Assembly (NCBI GenBank): GCA_021801945.1
Contig: JAKABE010000261.1
Location: 1-5,334 of the forward strand
From: Acidobacteriota bacterium
GTDB taxonomy: Bacteria; Acidobacteriota; Terriglobia; Terriglobales; Acidobacteriaceae
Length of the DNA stretch: 5,334 nt
Reading direction: 5' to 3'
A program made the position numbers and the translations under genes. Below the pieces are notes generated by a model. It was not told the DNA's origin. It made no database searches and worked only from the letters and a program-made list of their open reading frames with translations. Positions 4,486-5,334 of this stretch are shown here, one piece after another; position 1 is the stretch's first letter; the number at the start of each line of letters is the position of its first letter.

Positions 4486-5334
4486 GTGCCGACGAGAGAA
4501 GAAATTCTGCGTTACCTGAGCCAGGAAGCGAGGCCATGGGATGTTCTGGTGATTGGCGGCGGTGCGACGGGCCTGGGCATCGCGGTTGAAGCCGCCGCGC
4601 GGGATTTCCGAACGCTGCTCATCGAGCGCTACGACTTTGCCAAAGGAACCTCGAGCCGCAGTACAAAGCTGGTGCACGGCGGGGTTCGCTATCTCCAGCA
4701 GCTCAACCTAACACTGGTTCTCGACGCTCTGCGCGAACGCGGCCACATGCTCCGGAACGCGCCTCATCTGGTTCACAATCTCCCGTTCATCGTCCCGGCC
4801 TACAGCTATCGCACGCTTCCCTACTATGGCCTGGGGCTCAAAGTGTATGAGTGGCTGTCGGGCCGGCTGTCGCTGGGGCCTTCGCAACTGCTCTCCCGCC
4901 GCGAGACTCTGGGGATGCTTCCAGGACTCCATGAGAGCGGCTTGCGCGGCGGCGTTCTGTATCACGACGGCCAGTTTGACGACGCCCGCTATGCGATCGC
5001 GCTTCTGCGCACCTTCCAGGATCTGGGCGGGACGGCCATCAACTATGTGGAAGCGGTCCGGCTCCTGGAACGCCAGGGCAGGATCGTTGGCGCCGATGCG
5101 CGGGATGGGGAGAGCGGCGCGGATCTCGACCTCCGGGCCAAGGTGGTCATCAACGCCTGCGGCGTGCAGGCCGAAGAGACGATGGCCCTGGACGGCCGCG
5201 AGCACCCTCGGCTCCTCGCGGTGAGCCAGGGAACGCATTTTGTTTTGCCGCATTCCTTTTTGCCAGCCAAGGCGGCGCTGATGATCCCGAGAACGGACGA
5301 TGGACGAGTGTTGTTCGCCATTCCCTGGCATGAA
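4486..5334 (+). CDS. glpD: FAD-dependent glycerol-3-phosphate dehydrogenase, N-terminal part (cut by window edge)
   Basis: The first 283 residues of a membrane-associated flavoenzyme that oxidises glycerol 3-phosphate to dihydroxyacetone phosphate and passes electrons to quinone. The dinucleotide fold is visible as VLVIGGGATGLG (20-31). The family signature GTSSRSTKLVHGGVRYL (54-70) is nearly identical to that of Bacillus GlpD, as I recall it. DDAR (165-168), SQGTHFVL (247-254) and VLFAIPW (275-281) also fit. The familiar NATGPW segment is altered to NACGVQ (223-228). The family is usually 500-560 residues, so roughly half lies beyond position 5334, including the C-terminal substrate and cap regions. 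GTG at 4486 is the only plausible start: an in-frame TAG lies at 4480-4482 and no in-frame ATG comes before the FAD motif. The ribosome site is weak (AAGAG, 4474-4478). The 36-nt gap suggests co-transcription with the preceding amidohydrolase. Confidence 0.92.
   Translation, partial: MPTREEILRYLSQEARPWDVLVIGGGATGLGIAVEAAARDFRTLLIERYDFAKGTSSRSTKLVHGGVRYLQQLNLTLVLDALRERGHMLRNAPHLVHNLPFIVPAYSYRTLPYYGLGLKVYEWLSGRLSLGPSQLLSRRETLGMLPGLHESGLRGGVLYHDGQFDDARYAIALLRTFQDLGGTAINYVEAVRLLERQGRIVGADARDGESGADLDLRAKVVINACGVQAEETMALDGREHPRLLAVSQGTHFVLPHSFLPAKAALMIPRTDDGRVLFAIPWHE

Noticed and set aside
3987..4589. A 200-residue + strand frame spanning the amidohydrolase/glpD junction
   Set aside because: It is out of frame with both real genes, Gly/Arg-rich, and overlaps the conserved coding sequence of each.
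3553..4677. A 374-residue open frame on the minus strand covering the whole amidohydrolase gene and part of glpD
   Set aside because: It lies antisense to a gene with a complete catalytic set, is rich in Arg/Pro/His as expected for the complement of GC-rich codons, and shows no recognisable domain.
4708..5331. A 207-residue open frame on the minus strand opposite glpD
   Set aside because: It is a GC-driven shadow of a clear glpD reading frame, with no family features.

Overview
The window is a GC-rich bacterial chromosomal segment with all recognisable genes on the + strand. It holds four complete genes, one gene cut by the right edge, and one long non-coding gap. There are no RNA genes, CRISPR arrays or mobile elements that I can support. 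The gene set (non-phosphorylative sugar-acid enzymes, a bacterial beta-ureidopropionase, a Bacillus-type GlpD) and the style of the sequence suggest a heterotrophic soil-type bacterium. Acidobacteriota (Solibacter/Bryobacter-like) is my best guess, but it is an impression with low confidence.

Left block (45-3134): three tightly packed genes, with gaps of 10 and 11 nt and a Shine-Dalgarno sequence before each, almost certainly one transcript. They encode (1) an enolase-superfamily acid-sugar dehydratase related to L-rhamnonate dehydratase, (2) a FAH-fold protein of the AraD1/GguC type, and (3) an NADPH-type beta-hydroxyacid dehydrogenase resembling glyoxylate/succinic semialdehyde reductases. 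Together they look like a compact route for an aldonic or uronic acid: dehydration to a 2-keto-3-deoxy acid, processing by the FAH-fold enzyme, and a redox step. The actual substrate cannot be read from the sequence. No transporter, regulator or aldolase is inside the window.

Gap (3135-3579, about 445 bp): no convincing gene. It contains a small hairpin at the end of the operon, a 10-bp palindrome, a tandem 9-mer, two mutually exclusive GC-rich hairpins near 3381-3424, five copies of the hexamer GGCAAG/CTTGCC, and a perfect TATAAT just upstream of the next gene.

Right block (3580-5334): a complete beta-ureidopropionase (last step of reductive pyrimidine degradation) followed after 36 nt by the first 283 codons of a GTG-started FAD-dependent glycerol-3-phosphate dehydrogenase (GlpD), which continues beyond the window. 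The two are metabolically unrelated but probably co-transcribed.

I found no clear new system. The points most worth checking are the dehydratase/AraD1/reductase trio, whose overall reaction is not an established pathway that I can name with certainty, and the structured, repeat-containing gap.
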